Positions 28,129 through 37,626 of a stretch of DNA of 64,000 bases are shown here, piece by piece. The position numbers were made by a program, and so were the translations under genes. The notes beneath the pieces were generated by a model, which saw nothing but the letters and a program-made list of their open reading frames with translations, searched no databases and was not told the origin of the DNA. The stretch covers positions 50,995 to 114,994 of the forward strand of contig JANQLG010000026.1 in assembly GCA_028280715.1 (NCBI GenBank), written 5' to 3'. This stretch comes from Spongiibacteraceae bacterium. Lineage in GTDB: Bacteria > Pseudomonadota > Gammaproteobacteria > Pseudomonadales > Dasaniaceae. Every line of letters begins with the position of its first letter. The stretch's first letter is position 1.

Positions 28129-29835
28129 TTAAATAATTGACGTGGCCCGTTGCTCAATCATTAGATTGAAATCTTTCATCGACACAGCGGGGCTAAAGTA
28201 GAAACCCTGCACTTGGTCGCATTGGTTCTGCCAAAGAAACTGAATCTGCTCCAGCGTTTCAACACCTTCTGCAATAACCTTTAAACGTAAGCTATGAGCG
28301 AGGTTGATCATCGCTTTAACAATAATCGCATCTTCATTACTTTTGGCGACATTGCGAATAAAACTGCGATCTACTTTCAGTGCTGAAATCGGCAATCGTT
28401 GAATATGGGCAAAGGATGAAAAACCGGTACCAAAATCATCCAGCGAAAAAGTCACACCCATTTTGTGTAGCGCCATCATCCCTTCGTAGGTCTGTTGATA
28501 ATTCGACATAATGGCAGTTTCCGTCAGCTCGAACTCCAGCCGACTGGGATCAATGCCACTCTGTTTGATAATCCGTGACGAAGTATCAACAAACATGCTG
28601 TCCTGTAATTGTTTAAAGGACAGATTTACTGCTACATCAAGGGGCGTTGCCAGCTTTTCATCCATACTACGAATATCAGCACAGGCTTGCTGAATCACCC
28701 AATATCCCAAAGGGACAATCAGCCCACTCTCTTCTGCCACCGGGATAAATTCTGAAGGGGAAACAAGTCCTCTGATAGGGTGCCGCCAACGCAGCAACCC
28801 TTCCATGCCAACAGTCTCACCGCTTTCGAGGCTAACTCTGGGCTGGTAGAAAAGCTCAAATTCTTCTGCGCGTAATGCTCTGCGCAAATCCTGCTCCAGG
28901 CTTATTTGGGCGATTACCTCGGCATTTGTAGTCTTATTGTAAAAATGAAATTGGCAGCCGCGCTCCGCTTTTGCTTCCTGCATGGCCATATTAGCGCTCT
29001 GCAACATGTCCTCTACAGTCACCCCCGCATCCGGGTACACGGCAATACCGATACTGCAACTAACGACTAAAGGCTGACCGGCAATCTCAAAAGGTGCCGA
29101 TAATACATCGATCACTTTTTTGGCGACCAGAGCAATATCGTCGTGACCTTCGCAATCGTCTAATACCAGTGCGAACTCATCGCCATTCAGTCTCGAAACG
29201 CTATCACTTTTTCTTACACAACCAGTCAGACGCTCCGCCATGATGGTAACCAACTGATCACCGGCGTCACTGCCAAAACTGGCATTAACACGGCTAAAGC
29301 CATCGAGATTGATTAATAGTAAGGATAAGTTTTGCTGCTGACGGCTGGCTTTGTCGATGGCTTCCTCTAGGTTCTGCAGGAAGTACATACGGTTTGGCAC
29401 ACCGGTGAGAGGGTCGTATAAGTTTAACTGCGAGAGTTTCTGTTCAACGTGACTTTTTTCAACTGCATATCCAATACAACGAGACAGAACGTAATTATCC
29501 ATATTCTCCAATGCCAAAAAGTCTATTGCGCCAAAGCTCAATGCCTGCTGAGCCACGATGTCATCAACGGATTCCGTAATTGCAATAAACGGAAGCTGCG
29601 AACCTCGATCTAAATTCGTTTGTAATATCCCAAGAGCCTGGTTAGGGTGATGTTGGCAGTCCAACAGCACAACGTCGTGATGCCCCTTCTTAATCGCCTC
29701 CTCACCAGCCTTCAAACTTTCATGCCAAATAAGGTGGTAGCGGTACGATTGGACAGAAGACAACATCTTCTCCATACGACCATATTCTGCATGGGTACTG
29801 CCTAGCAGTAACACCTGCACACCCGACTCATGCAT
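28129..29835 (-). CDS. Receiver-GGDEF-EAL c-di-GMP signalling protein
   Basis: A 568-residue cytoplasmic protein: receiver-like domain (1-125; the phospho-acceptor is probably in DVVLLDCQHHP), GGDEF domain (about 138-300) and EAL domain (about 315-565). The GGDEF signature is NGDEF (SRLNGDEFALVL), so cyclase activity is doubtful. The EAL motif reads EGL, but the other phosphodiesterase residues are present: NLSFKQLQ, ELTETAIM, LDDFGTGFSS, KVDRSF and AEGVET. It most likely degrades c-di-GMP, perhaps with the GGDEF part binding GTP. It diverges from rep. Confidence 0.9.
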   Translation of the reverse strand: MHESGVQVLLLGSTHAEYGRMEKMLSSVQSYRYHLIWHESLKAGEEAIKKGHHDVVLLDCQHHPNQALGILQTNLDRGSQLPFIAITESVDDIVAQQALSFGAIDFLALENMDNYVLSRCIGYAVEKSHVEQKLSQLNLYDPLTGVPNRMYFLQNLEEAIDKASRQQQNLSLLLINLDGFSRVNASFGSDAGDQLVTIMAERLTGCVRKSDSVSRLNGDEFALVLDDCEGHDDIALVAKKVIDVLSAPFEIAGQPLVVSCSIGIAVYPDAGVTVEDMLQSANMAMQEAKAERGCQFHFYNKTTNAEVIAQISLEQDLRRALRAEEFELFYQPRVSLESGETVGMEGLLRWRHPIRGLVSPSEFIPVAEESGLIVPLGYWVIQQACADIRSMDEKLATPLDVAVNLSFKQLQDSMFVDTSSRIIKQSGIDPSRLEFELTETAIMSNYQQTYEGMMALHKMGVTFSLDDFGTGFSSFAHIQRLPISALKVDRSFIRNVAKSNEDAIIVKAMINLAHSLRLKVIAEGVETLEQIQFLWQNQCDQVQGFYFSPAVSMKDFNLMIEQRATSII

Positions 29836-30081
29836 GTAGATACCTTTTTTGAATAGCCAGAGGAGCTAGCAAACTCATTAACTGGCTAAAAATCCATGCC
29901 CCCATCGATCCATATTTTATATATTTCAAATAGTTATAGCCACAATCTAATAAGATTTCTAGAGCATATGCAACATTTTTTTGCGTCTTTTATCGATTCG
30001 TTTCTATTTCAGTGATGTCCGCTGCTACAATGCGCGGCCGTTTATCAGCAATTTATATTTCTTTACTCTTCGAATTTAGTC

Positions 30082-32106
30082 GTGAGCTCTTCTCTTAATC
30101 CTCGTCAGCGTGAAGCCGTCCATTACATTGATGGCCCTTTATTAGTTCTAGCAGGTGCTGGCAGTGGCAAGACCAGTGTTATCACCCGCAAGATCGCCTA
30201 CCTGATTGAGCAGTGCGGCATTAAAGCCCGCAACATAGCTGCTGTAACGTTTACTAATAAAGCATCTCGTGAAATGAAAGAGCGGGTATCTCAGCTGGTT
30301 TCCGGCCCGGCAGCCCGCGGTTTGATTGTCTCCACCTTTCACAACCTGGGCCTGAATATTTTGCGCAAAGAGCACCACTGGCTCGGCTACAAAGCGGGAT
30401 TCTCCATTTTTGACCAGCAGGATGCGCAGGCCCTTATTCGCGATTTATTAATTCAGGATCATAGCGAAGACAACGATCAGGTCGATTTCATACAACATCA
30501 AATCTCCAACTGGAAAAACGACATGATCAGCCCCAAGCAGGCTATCCAGATGGTAGATAAACCCGCGCAAATATTATGTGCACAGGCCTTCGAGCGTTAT
30601 CAACGCGCCCTAAAAGCCTATAACGCGCTGGATTTTGATGATCTGATTCTACTGCCAGTTCAACTGTTCCAGCAATTTCCCGAAGTACTGGACAAATGGC
30701 AACGTCGCATTCACTACATGCTGGTGGATGAATATCAAGACACCAATATCAGCCAATACATACTAGTGCAGCTACTGGTAGGCAATCGCGGCAAACTCAC
30801 CGTGGTAGGCGATGATGATCAATCTATCTATGCCTGGCGCGGCGCAAGGCCGGAAAACCTTGCGCAACTGCAATCGGATTACCCGACGTTAAAGCTGGTC
30901 AAACTGGAACAAAACTACCGGTCAACATCTCGCATTCTAAAAGCTGCCAATGTACTAATCGATCACAATCCCCATGTGTTTGAAAAATCCTTGTGGAGCG
31001 AGCTGGGTTATGGTGACCCAATTCGCGTAGTTCGCTGTCGGAACGAAGAAGCTGAGTGCGAACGAGTTGTAACCGAAATTCTGGATCAGCGGGTTCGAGG
31101 CCAGGCCAAGTTTGCCGACTTCGCCGTACTCTATCGCGGGAACCACCAAGCGCGTTTGTTAGAGTTAAAACTGCAACACCATCAGGTGCCCTATCGCATC
31201 AGTGGCGGTACTTCCTTTTTCGGTCGCAACGAAATCAAAGACATCATGGCCTATTTACGCCTGTTGATGAATAAAGAAGACGACAACGCTTTTTTACGCA
31301 TCGTCAATGTGCCACGCAGAAAAATTGGCGCATCGACACTGGAGAGCCTGGGCACTTATGCGACCGATAGAGGTATCAGCCTTTACGACGCCTGCTCGGA
31401 AATCGGCATTGAGCAATCTCTGCCCGAAACCAGCCTGAAACGCCTACGGCAATTTACCGGTTGGCTGGATCGAATCACCGAACGCTGCGAGCGGGGTCAT
31501 GGACTATCTGCCATCCGGGAAATGATCAGCGACATGGACTATGAAGCCTGGTTGCACCAAAACAGCTCCAGCTCCGCAGTAGCAGAACGCCGCATGGCTA
31601 ACGTATTTACCCTTATCGACTCATTACAATCCACTGTTGATCGCAATGACGAAGGCGAAGATGGTGACGAAAGTGATATCCAGGCCGCTATCGCTAAACT
31701 GGTGCTGAGAGATTTACTCGAACGCCAGGAGGAAGAAGAGGAATCACTGGACAAAGTTCAATTGATGACTTTACACGCCTCTAAAGGATTAGAGTTTCCA
31801 CACGTATACCTTATTGGCATGGAAGAAGAATTATTGCCTCATCGCAATAGTATTGAGGAAGACAATATCGAAGAGGAGCGCCGGCTCTGTTATGTAGGCA
31901 TCACGCGCGCACGTACAACATTAACGATTACCTACTGCGGCAAGCGAAAACAATTCGGCGAAATGATCGACTGCACACCCAGCCGATTTCTGGACGAGTT
32001 ACCCTACGATGACTTAGTTTGGGAAGGCGAAGAAAAGGATGCCGAGCTCAATCAGGAACGCGGCACAGCAACATTGTCAGGACTAAAAAACCTTTTTGAT
32101 GAATAA
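30082..32106 (+). CDS. rep: ATP-dependent DNA helicase Rep
   Basis: A 674-residue UvrD/Rep superfamily 1A helicase that moves 3'-to-5' and clears proteins ahead of replication forks. Motif I is VLAGAGSGKTSVITRK, motif II LVDEYQDTN, motif III GDDDQSIYAWRGA, motif IV LEQNYRST and motif V TLHASKGLEFPHVYLIG. The length and the GMEEELLPHR segment fit Rep rather than UvrD. The start is GTG. A shared hairpin terminator follows. Confidence 0.95.
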   Translation: MSSSLNPRQREAVHYIDGPLLVLAGAGSGKTSVITRKIAYLIEQCGIKARNIAAVTFTNKASREMKERVSQLVSGPAARGLIVSTFHNLGLNILRKEHHWLGYKAGFSIFDQQDAQALIRDLLIQDHSEDNDQVDFIQHQISNWKNDMISPKQAIQMVDKPAQILCAQAFERYQRALKAYNALDFDDLILLPVQLFQQFPEVLDKWQRRIHYMLVDEYQDTNISQYILVQLLVGNRGKLTVVGDDDQSIYAWRGARPENLAQLQSDYPTLKLVKLEQNYRSTSRILKAANVLIDHNPHVFEKSLWSELGYGDPIRVVRCRNEEAECERVVTEILDQRVRGQAKFADFAVLYRGNHQARLLELKLQHHQVPYRISGGTSFFGRNEIKDIMAYLRLLMNKEDDNAFLRIVNVPRRKIGASTLESLGTYATDRGISLYDACSEIGIEQSLPETSLKRLRQFTGWLDRITERCERGHGLSAIREMISDMDYEAWLHQNSSSSAVAERRMANVFTLIDSLQSTVDRNDEGEDGDESDIQAAIAKLVLRDLLERQEEEEESLDKVQLMTLHASKGLEFPHVYLIGMEEELLPHRNSIEEDNIEEERRLCYVGITRARTTLTITYCGKRKQFGEMIDCTPSRFLDELPYDDLVWEGEEKDAELNQERGTATLSGLKNLFDE

Positions 32107-32141
32107 GGGCGAAAAAGAGCTATTCTTTTCAGGCAAAAAAA

Positions 32142-32162
32142 ACCGCAGTATAAAACTGCGGT
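32142..32162. terminator. Bidirectional terminator between rep and cytochrome c5
   Basis: ACCGCAGT / ACTGCGGT with a five-base loop, an A-tract on the left and a T-rich stretch on the right, 35 bases past rep. It can serve both convergent genes. Confidence 0.85.
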
Positions 32163-32181
32163 CTTTATAAAGTGAGCGCCA

Positions 32182-32616
32182 TTATTGGCTGTTTTCTAGG
32201 ATATAGTCCACAACTGCCTTGATATCATCATCGGAACAGGTCATACACAACCCCATAGCTGGCATGCCATTAATACCACCGATAGCATTAGCATAGACCT
32301 GATCGATGCCCTTACCCATACGATCACTCCAGTCAGCTACATCACCCATTTTCGGAGCACCAGCAGCACCTGTAGCATGACAGGCCATACAATTAGTATT
32401 GTAAATATCTTCTGGCGAAGCAGCGCCACCACTAGCAGCAGCAACCGCCGCACCACAACCGCTATCACCCTCTAGGCAGACTTCACCAACGGGTTTGATG
32501 CGCTCTTCAATTTCAGCCTTTTGCTTATCAGACACTGCATTGGCAGTTAGCGCCATACCTAGCAGTAACAGCCCTGCCAATTTCACCACACTGCTTTTAA
32601 CCATATTTATCACCAT
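32182..32616 (-). CDS. Cytochrome c5-type monoheme protein
   Basis: A small periplasmic electron carrier. A hydrophobic signal region (KLAGLLLLGMALTANA) precedes an Ala/Gly-rich linker and one class I heme c domain with CMACHATGAAGAPKMGD and axial Met in NGMPAMG, followed by the c5-type extra cysteine pair (CMTCSDDDIKAV). Three ATG/TTG starts are possible; I use the ATG preceded by GAGGG, and the ATG at 32604 also fits. It probably passes electrons to the terminal oxidase. A paralogue lies at 41149-41457. Confidence 0.88.
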   Translation of the reverse strand: MVINMVKSSVVKLAGLLLLGMALTANAVSDKQKAEIEERIKPVGEVCLEGDSGCGAAVAAASGGAASPEDIYNTNCMACHATGAAGAPKMGDVADWSDRMGKGIDQVYANAIGGINGMPAMGLCMTCSDDDIKAVVDYILENSQ

Positions 32617-32868
32617 AAATGCCCTCAATATGAGAGTTTAACTTAGCCTACCCTATTCTCTAGCCTAGCTGTAACTGGCCGGCCTCCAAAATCAGGCGCG
32701 AATTATAGCTACTTTCGTGCTCAAGCGGAAATTCTCCTGCTGATTAACACCTGATTCGCCACATTTGGCTCAAAATAGACTATCTCATTATTCGAAGGTA
32801 TGATGCCGGCCAGATCAACCCAGCTGTTAGAAAGCCTCAATTTCACAACAATAAGCCGGTTCCTTTAC

Positions 32869-32945
32869 CCGCCCTTAGCTCAGCTGGATAGAGCGCGGCC
32901 CTCCGGAGGCCGAGGTCAGAGGTTCGAATCCTCTAGGGCGGGCCA
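32869..32945 (+). tRNA. tRNA-Arg(CCG)
   Basis: A complete 77-base cloverleaf: acceptor CCGCCCT pairing with AGGGCGG, the D arm TAGCTCAGCTGGATAGAGC, anticodon stem CGGCC/GGCCG with loop CTCCGGA (anticodon CCG), T arm AGAGG-TTCGAAT-CCTCT, discriminator G and an encoded CCA. It is the only tRNA I found in the window. Confidence 0.97.
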
Positions 32946-33133
32946 TTCAAACAAACAGTTACCCTTGTGGTGACTTTTTGTTTGAAGAGTTTGTCCGTAA
33001 GAATTCATTTAAGCCTCCCAGGTTCGACAAATCACCAAGTGATTTGGACAAGGAGCATAGCGACGCAGCCCCGAAGGGGGCATTACAGCCCAAAGGCTGT
33101 AATGATCAACCCTCATCCAGGGCAGACCATTCA
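32935..33133 (+). repeat. tRNA 3'-end copy 184 bases downstream
   Basis: The tRNA end and its flank AGGGCGGGCCATTCA (32935-32949) recurs as AGGGCAGACCATTCA (33119-33133), 13 of 15 positions identical and preceded by a similar CCTC. This resembles the rtT repeats after E. coli tyrT, in which part of the tRNA end is repeated at about 178-base intervals, or an old attachment-site duplication. Confidence 0.6.
33028..33103 (+). ncRNA. Three-hairpin element downstream of tRNA-Arg
   Basis: Three hairpins follow each other: CAAATCAC/GTGATTTG with loop CAA (33028-33046), GCCCC/GGGGC with loop GAAG (33068-33081) and ATTACAGCC/GGCTGTAAT with loop CAAA (33082-33103). All are perfect, and they lie between the two tRNA-end copies. 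It may be a processed tRNA trailer or a structured repeat element. From 33134 to 33426 I see no gene; the stretch is noncoding. Confidence 0.5.
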
Positions 33134-33426
33134 TATTCGACGTAACTAACTCTCAAATTGCAAACTGCAAGTTGACCAGATTTTTTAAAACGATGTAAAA
33201 AGAAAGGGAGAGAAATTTCCAGGGCTGGCAGCGTATCCTTACCCTCAGTGTTATCCATAACACGCCACTATTCCAATTGTGGAACCCTACTGTGGAACCA
33301 ACCCTGGGAAGTGCTCTTCCTGAGCACGCGGCTATATTAAAATGTTAACCAACAACGTCAACCTGATAACCGCGATCGTCTTTTATCTTTGTGCGAAATA
33401 TCACACTTTATTTTTCAGCTCTTTGG

Positions 33427-35823
33427 CTAAAGTTTTTTTAAAATTTCTTGCGCGTCTTGGCGCCAATAAACGGGCGATGACTGTCTAGAGAGTGCTTGCT
33501 CTAAGTGTTCTTTAGCTTGCACTTTTAAATTGTTCTTAAAATAAGCCATACCCAAATGATAATGAAATACTGCTTCGTTACCGCCATTCTCAATCGCTGC
33601 ATCTAACAAAACAATTGCTTGACTATAATTTCCCAACTTATATTGAGCCCAACCTGCCGTATCTAAAAAGGCTGGTGTTTCCGAGGATGCTAATTCTTTA
33701 GTCAGCTCAGTAATACGAGACGCATTCTCTGTCACATCCGCATAATCTAACAACAATGAAGCCAGGTTGTTTTTAGCCACTTTAGAATCAGGATGAATTT
33801 TTAATAATTCCTCGTAACTTTCTATGGCTTTATCTACATCATTTTGACGAACATAAGTTTCAGCTAGTGATAATCTTAATGCCACTGCTTTCGGATTTTT
33901 AGCGATAGCCTGCTGATAAAAAGGAATCACCCGATCACCCTGTCCACTCGATAAATACAAACGAGCCAATAACGTATAAGCGGATAAACGTTCAGGATTT
34001 TGCGCTAACAATATCTCAAGAATTTCAATACCGTTATCGAATTCATTTAGTCTGGCATAAAGGCTCGCAAGCACTTCCTTGGCATGAATATGATCTGGGT
34101 ATAGTTGCACATGGCGATTTACAAAATTCAAAGCCTGATCGGTCTGCTCCAAAGCTAAATGCGCCGCAATCAAAGCACTTAAAGTTTCAACACTACTAGG
34201 CTGTAATTCTATTGCCTTTTCCAACACCGGCAGCGCTTGAGCAAAAGATTTTTGCCGTAAAAAAATTCGGCCCTGTAAATAATAACCTTCGGCTCTGTAT
34301 TGATCGCTATCTAACAGTTTTTCTGATATCGATATAGCATCTTTCCAGCGTTGTTCTCTTGAATATAAATCCACTAACAATCTGGCTACTTCAGGATTAC
34401 TATCATCAATTTGCGCCGCGTATTCCAAACGCCTTAATGATTCATCTAAGTCGTTTTTAGCTAACAGGATCTTTGCAGAATTGATCAATGCTGGCACATT
34501 ATTAGGTTGATAAGTTAATAGCTGCTGATAACTTATCAGCGCCATATCTATCAAACTTTTCATTTCATACACATTAGCCAATAACTGTAATGCAGCTATA
34601 GATTCCGGATTGCGTTTTAACGATAGATTTAAATCCTCAATTGCATCATCTAAAAGGTTATTTGAGATATTTAAACGCGCTCTATGAATCAATGCCTGCA
34701 CATTGTCAGCATCCAAGCTAAAAACTTCTTCAAGCAATGAGCTGGCAAGATCGCTATCATTTTCTGCCATTGCTATGCCTACTAGACGATTTCTGGCCTC
34801 AATAGCTCCAGCACTTTTTTTATCTTTTTCTATAACAGACAAATACAATTGCTTGGCTTTATTTAAGTCGCCATTAGCAATGTATAATTGAACCAAACCA
34901 TCACGAAGTAGGGCTTTTTCGGGCTGATAAGAAATAAAGTCTTCCAACAATTCAATTCCCTGATCTTTGTTCACATGCCTAATGACATATTCAACTAACC
35001 AGAGTTTAGGTCGGTCTTTTTCAGGGTTATCTGCAATAAGATCAGTTAATACTTTTTCAGCCAACTTTTTTCTTTCTTCAACGCTTATCGTTTGCAACTG
35101 AAGATAATATTTTGATAACTGCAAGCTATAGAATAATTTTTCAGGATATTCAGTTATTAATTCCTTATATAACTGAACCACTTCTTCTGATTTGTTTTGT
35201 GTTATCAATAACCTTAGCTTTAATAACTTCAGAGATTCATTTTCGGTTTGGTTTGCTATGCTTTTAGTGATGACATCCATAGCTAAATCAGGGTTTTCCT
35301 GAGCATATAGATTAGTCAAAACTGTTGTAGCCACAACATTACCTGGCTCAAGGCTTAACACCTGCTGCGCCTTTAAAATAGCTTTTTCATTTTCATTTTT
35401 CGAGGCATGTAAAACTGCCGTATTGGCCAAAGCATCAATGTTGTTCGAATCAATGGAAAAAACAACATCAATCTGCTCCTGGCCCTTTGCAAAATCTCTA
35501 GAACGAATGTAATAACTAGCTAATTTATTTAAAGACTTAACATGACGGCTATCTGCCTGTACCGCAGCACTAAAAAAGTTAAACGCTGTTGAAAGATCAT
35601 TATCCGCCTCTGCTATCAAACCCAGTAGATATCTTGCATCAGCACTATTCGGATTAATTTGCAATACATTTCTTGCCTCTAATACAGCCTTTTCATAGTT
35701 ATTAGCCTCATAGAATAGCTGTGCACGATTTAGATACTGCTCTTCACGCTTTGCGCCTCCATCGCAAGCTGTCAGCAAGGATAAAAGAATCAGTGTAAAC
35801 CACGCTCTCTTTATAATGATCAT
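33427..35823 (-). CDS. TPR-repeat lipoprotein (PrsT-like)
   Basis: A 798-residue lipoprotein. The signal peptide ends in lipobox LLTAC, then about twenty tetratricopeptide-type helical repeats fill residues 30-795 (for example NYEKAVLEARNVLQINPNSA and KAIESYEELLKIHPDSKVAK). It resembles the TPR lipoprotein PrsT of exosortase/PEP-CTERM exopolysaccharide loci, but no exosortase, PEP-CTERM protein or polysaccharide gene is nearby. The next gene (29 bases upstream) encodes a MraY-like membrane protein, so the two are probably one operon acting at the envelope. Base composition is low in GC: one 60-base line I counted has 21 G+C. Confidence 0.75.
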   Translation of the reverse strand: MIIIKRAWFTLILLSLLTACDGGAKREEQYLNRAQLFYEANNYEKAVLEARNVLQINPNSADARYLLGLIAEADNDLSTAFNFFSAAVQADSRHVKSLNKLASYYIRSRDFAKGQEQIDVVFSIDSNNIDALANTAVLHASKNENEKAILKAQQVLSLEPGNVVATTVLTNLYAQENPDLAMDVITKSIANQTENESLKLLKLRLLITQNKSEEVVQLYKELITEYPEKLFYSLQLSKYYLQLQTISVEERKKLAEKVLTDLIADNPEKDRPKLWLVEYVIRHVNKDQGIELLEDFISYQPEKALLRDGLVQLYIANGDLNKAKQLYLSVIEKDKKSAGAIEARNRLVGIAMAENDSDLASSLLEEVFSLDADNVQALIHRARLNISNNLLDDAIEDLNLSLKRNPESIAALQLLANVYEMKSLIDMALISYQQLLTYQPNNVPALINSAKILLAKNDLDESLRRLEYAAQIDDSNPEVARLLVDLYSREQRWKDAISISEKLLDSDQYRAEGYYLQGRIFLRQKSFAQALPVLEKAIELQPSSVETLSALIAAHLALEQTDQALNFVNRHVQLYPDHIHAKEVLASLYARLNEFDNGIEILEILLAQNPERLSAYTLLARLYLSSGQGDRVIPFYQQAIAKNPKAVALRLSLAETYVRQNDVDKAIESYEELLKIHPDSKVAKNNLASLLLDYADVTENASRITELTKELASSETPAFLDTAGWAQYKLGNYSQAIVLLDAAIENGGNEAVFHYHLGMAYFKNNLKVQAKEHLEQALSRQSSPVYWRQDAQEILKKL

Positions 35824-35851
35824 TAAAAATATACCTTTCTCTGCATCAGCA

Positions 35852-37477
35852 TTAACTCAACATCATTATACTAATTGAAAATAACCCCGCCGCTGCACCA
35901 ACCGTTAAATAGCGATAATTTTCGTCTGTTCTTCTAGCCAGCAGATATTCGCAGCTATATATTAAAATGGCTGACCTCAATGCAATCAATGCTATTAATG
36001 TCATATCCATATTCGAAGCTAATAATACAGGCGTAACAATCAACCCCGCTAAAATAATCAGATCCTGGATAACAACATTGAAGGCTCCTTTTCTCGTCAA
36101 CCTCATTACTACAACAAGAACAATGGCTATCAATACAAGAACAATATCAACAAGATATAACCGCCAACTGGCCTCTAGCTGCATGGACAACATACTGACC
36201 AGAATGATAATTATTAGATAAGATGCAAAGCGCGATATATACATTATTTTTTCATGCAAAAATATTCGCAATAATACAATTAAAACACCAAATGCCATCG
36301 TTATATAAGCTAACTGCTCATTCGCATTTATCAGCAAAAATGGGCTAACTATAAAAAATACAATTAATATGCGTTGTAAGATTACTGCCCCTGTCGAATA
36401 GTAGGCGTCTAATTGTCGCAGCCATAAATTTCTGCGACTATAAGGCTCTCTACTTTCATATTGATTTTTATTTTTCGATTTTTTTAATAGATAAGGATGA
36501 TTTATTAAAAACAAAGCGATTACTGAGAAAGATAAAAAAAACGCGGCCACCAATAAATCCATCTCAAAACGAAGAAAGTATGAATTTAATAGCAGAATCA
36601 CACAAAACAACATTGTAATAAATTCTATTTGATAAGGGGCAAAACCTAAATCAATAAGTTGCGTATAAATATTGTTTCTTTCCGATACACCATTGGCTTT
36701 TTTAAATGCTCTAACAAAAATTCTTTGCATAAGGTTTATCATGGGCAGAGCCAATATCATCGCCGGCAAAAATGGACTTAACGCTGACTGCCCGGACTGC
36801 GTAACTATTATCGCCAGACAAACTGATATTAAGCCCAGGCATTGACTGCCTATTTTTCCTATTAAAATTCTTGAAGAAAAAATATTGTAACGAAGTATGC
36901 CAAAGATCGATCCAGCAACTGTCAAACACATCAAGACCACTTCTTGATGGTTAATAAGCACCGCTAAGAAGGCAATAAACATTAATATTAAAGAATACAC
37001 ACCTGCCGCAACTTCTTCCAAACCATCAGAAAAGAAAGATCCATTAATCACAGAAAGCAAGAAAAAAAATGTCAGCGGATAGCTTACCCAGACAGAGGCA
37101 TCGTCCAATCCTAAAAATGGCACTTTGTGAATAACTATACCGCCTAACATCACTATCACTATCGCTACGCAATGACTCAATAGCTTCAAAGCGTTGTAAC
37201 TAATCTTTCGGCTATAGCTTACTTGCTCTACCAGAATAATTACCGCACAAGCAGTTAAGGTGGAAAAAATTTCAATTTGCAAGGAGGGTAAAAAAATTAG
37301 TACCGGACAAGAACCCAGAACAATCGCTAGACCACTCACCACAGGTAGCGAGCTGGGATCGTGATCGATTTTATATAGCAATCCTGCCAAACGAAAATTG
37401 GTTGGAAAATTAATCAACAGAGGGATGAGCACTGTGGTCAGAAATAACGCCACAGTGAAGCTGTACACATATTCCAT
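35852..37477 (-). CDS. MraY/WecA-family membrane protein lacking catalytic aspartates
   Basis: A 541-residue polytopic protein of about 14-16 helices. The first 330 residues align by eye with polyprenyl-phosphate sugar-1-phosphate transferases: SLPVVSGLAIVLG (residues 43-55) at the P-x-x-GG-x-AI site and ILRYNIF before the last motif. The key motifs are broken. The DD pair is QV (85-86), NxxNxxDGxDGL reads NGSFFSDGLEEV (145-156) and the FxGDxGS site is LIGKIGS (205-211), with Lys for Asp. A hydrophobic C-terminal 200 residues are additional to the family. It is probably not an active transferase, and may be a lipid-binding or scaffold protein working with the TPR lipoprotein. Very AT-rich. 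Confidence 0.65.
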   Translation of the reverse strand: MEYVYSFTVALFLTTVLIPLLINFPTNFRLAGLLYKIDHDPSSLPVVSGLAIVLGSCPVLIFLPSLQIEIFSTLTACAVIILVEQVSYSRKISYNALKLLSHCVAIVIVMLGGIVIHKVPFLGLDDASVWVSYPLTFFFLLSVINGSFFSDGLEEVAAGVYSLILMFIAFLAVLINHQEVVLMCLTVAGSIFGILRYNIFSSRILIGKIGSQCLGLISVCLAIIVTQSGQSALSPFLPAMILALPMINLMQRIFVRAFKKANGVSERNNIYTQLIDLGFAPYQIEFITMLFCVILLLNSYFLRFEMDLLVAAFFLSFSVIALFLINHPYLLKKSKNKNQYESREPYSRRNLWLRQLDAYYSTGAVILQRILIVFFIVSPFLLINANEQLAYITMAFGVLIVLLRIFLHEKIMYISRFASYLIIIILVSMLSMQLEASWRLYLVDIVLVLIAIVLVVVMRLTRKGAFNVVIQDLIILAGLIVTPVLLASNMDMTLIALIALRSAILIYSCEYLLARRTDENYRYLTVGAAAGLFSISIMMLS

Positions 37478-37626
37478 CTACTTTGATTACTCGGCACGCA
37501 ATTATTGACAAAACAAACAACTACTCTGTTTTTTGTTATTTTTTCACTCTACGCAATAGCCAAGCGTGTCATACTGCTCAGGACGGCACAACAGAGTCTG
37601 CCTGCTGTTGTAAATTATTAACATCT

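Noticed and set aside
32967..33149. 60-codon rightward frame over the tRNA-downstream hairpins
   Set aside because: The sequence is explained by perfect inverted repeats and the tRNA-end copy; no ribosome site or protein character supports coding.
33427..35823. A PEP-CTERM/exosortase export system
   Set aside because: The TPR lipoprotein resembles PrsT, but no exosortase, PEP-CTERM signal protein or polysaccharide cluster is present in the window.
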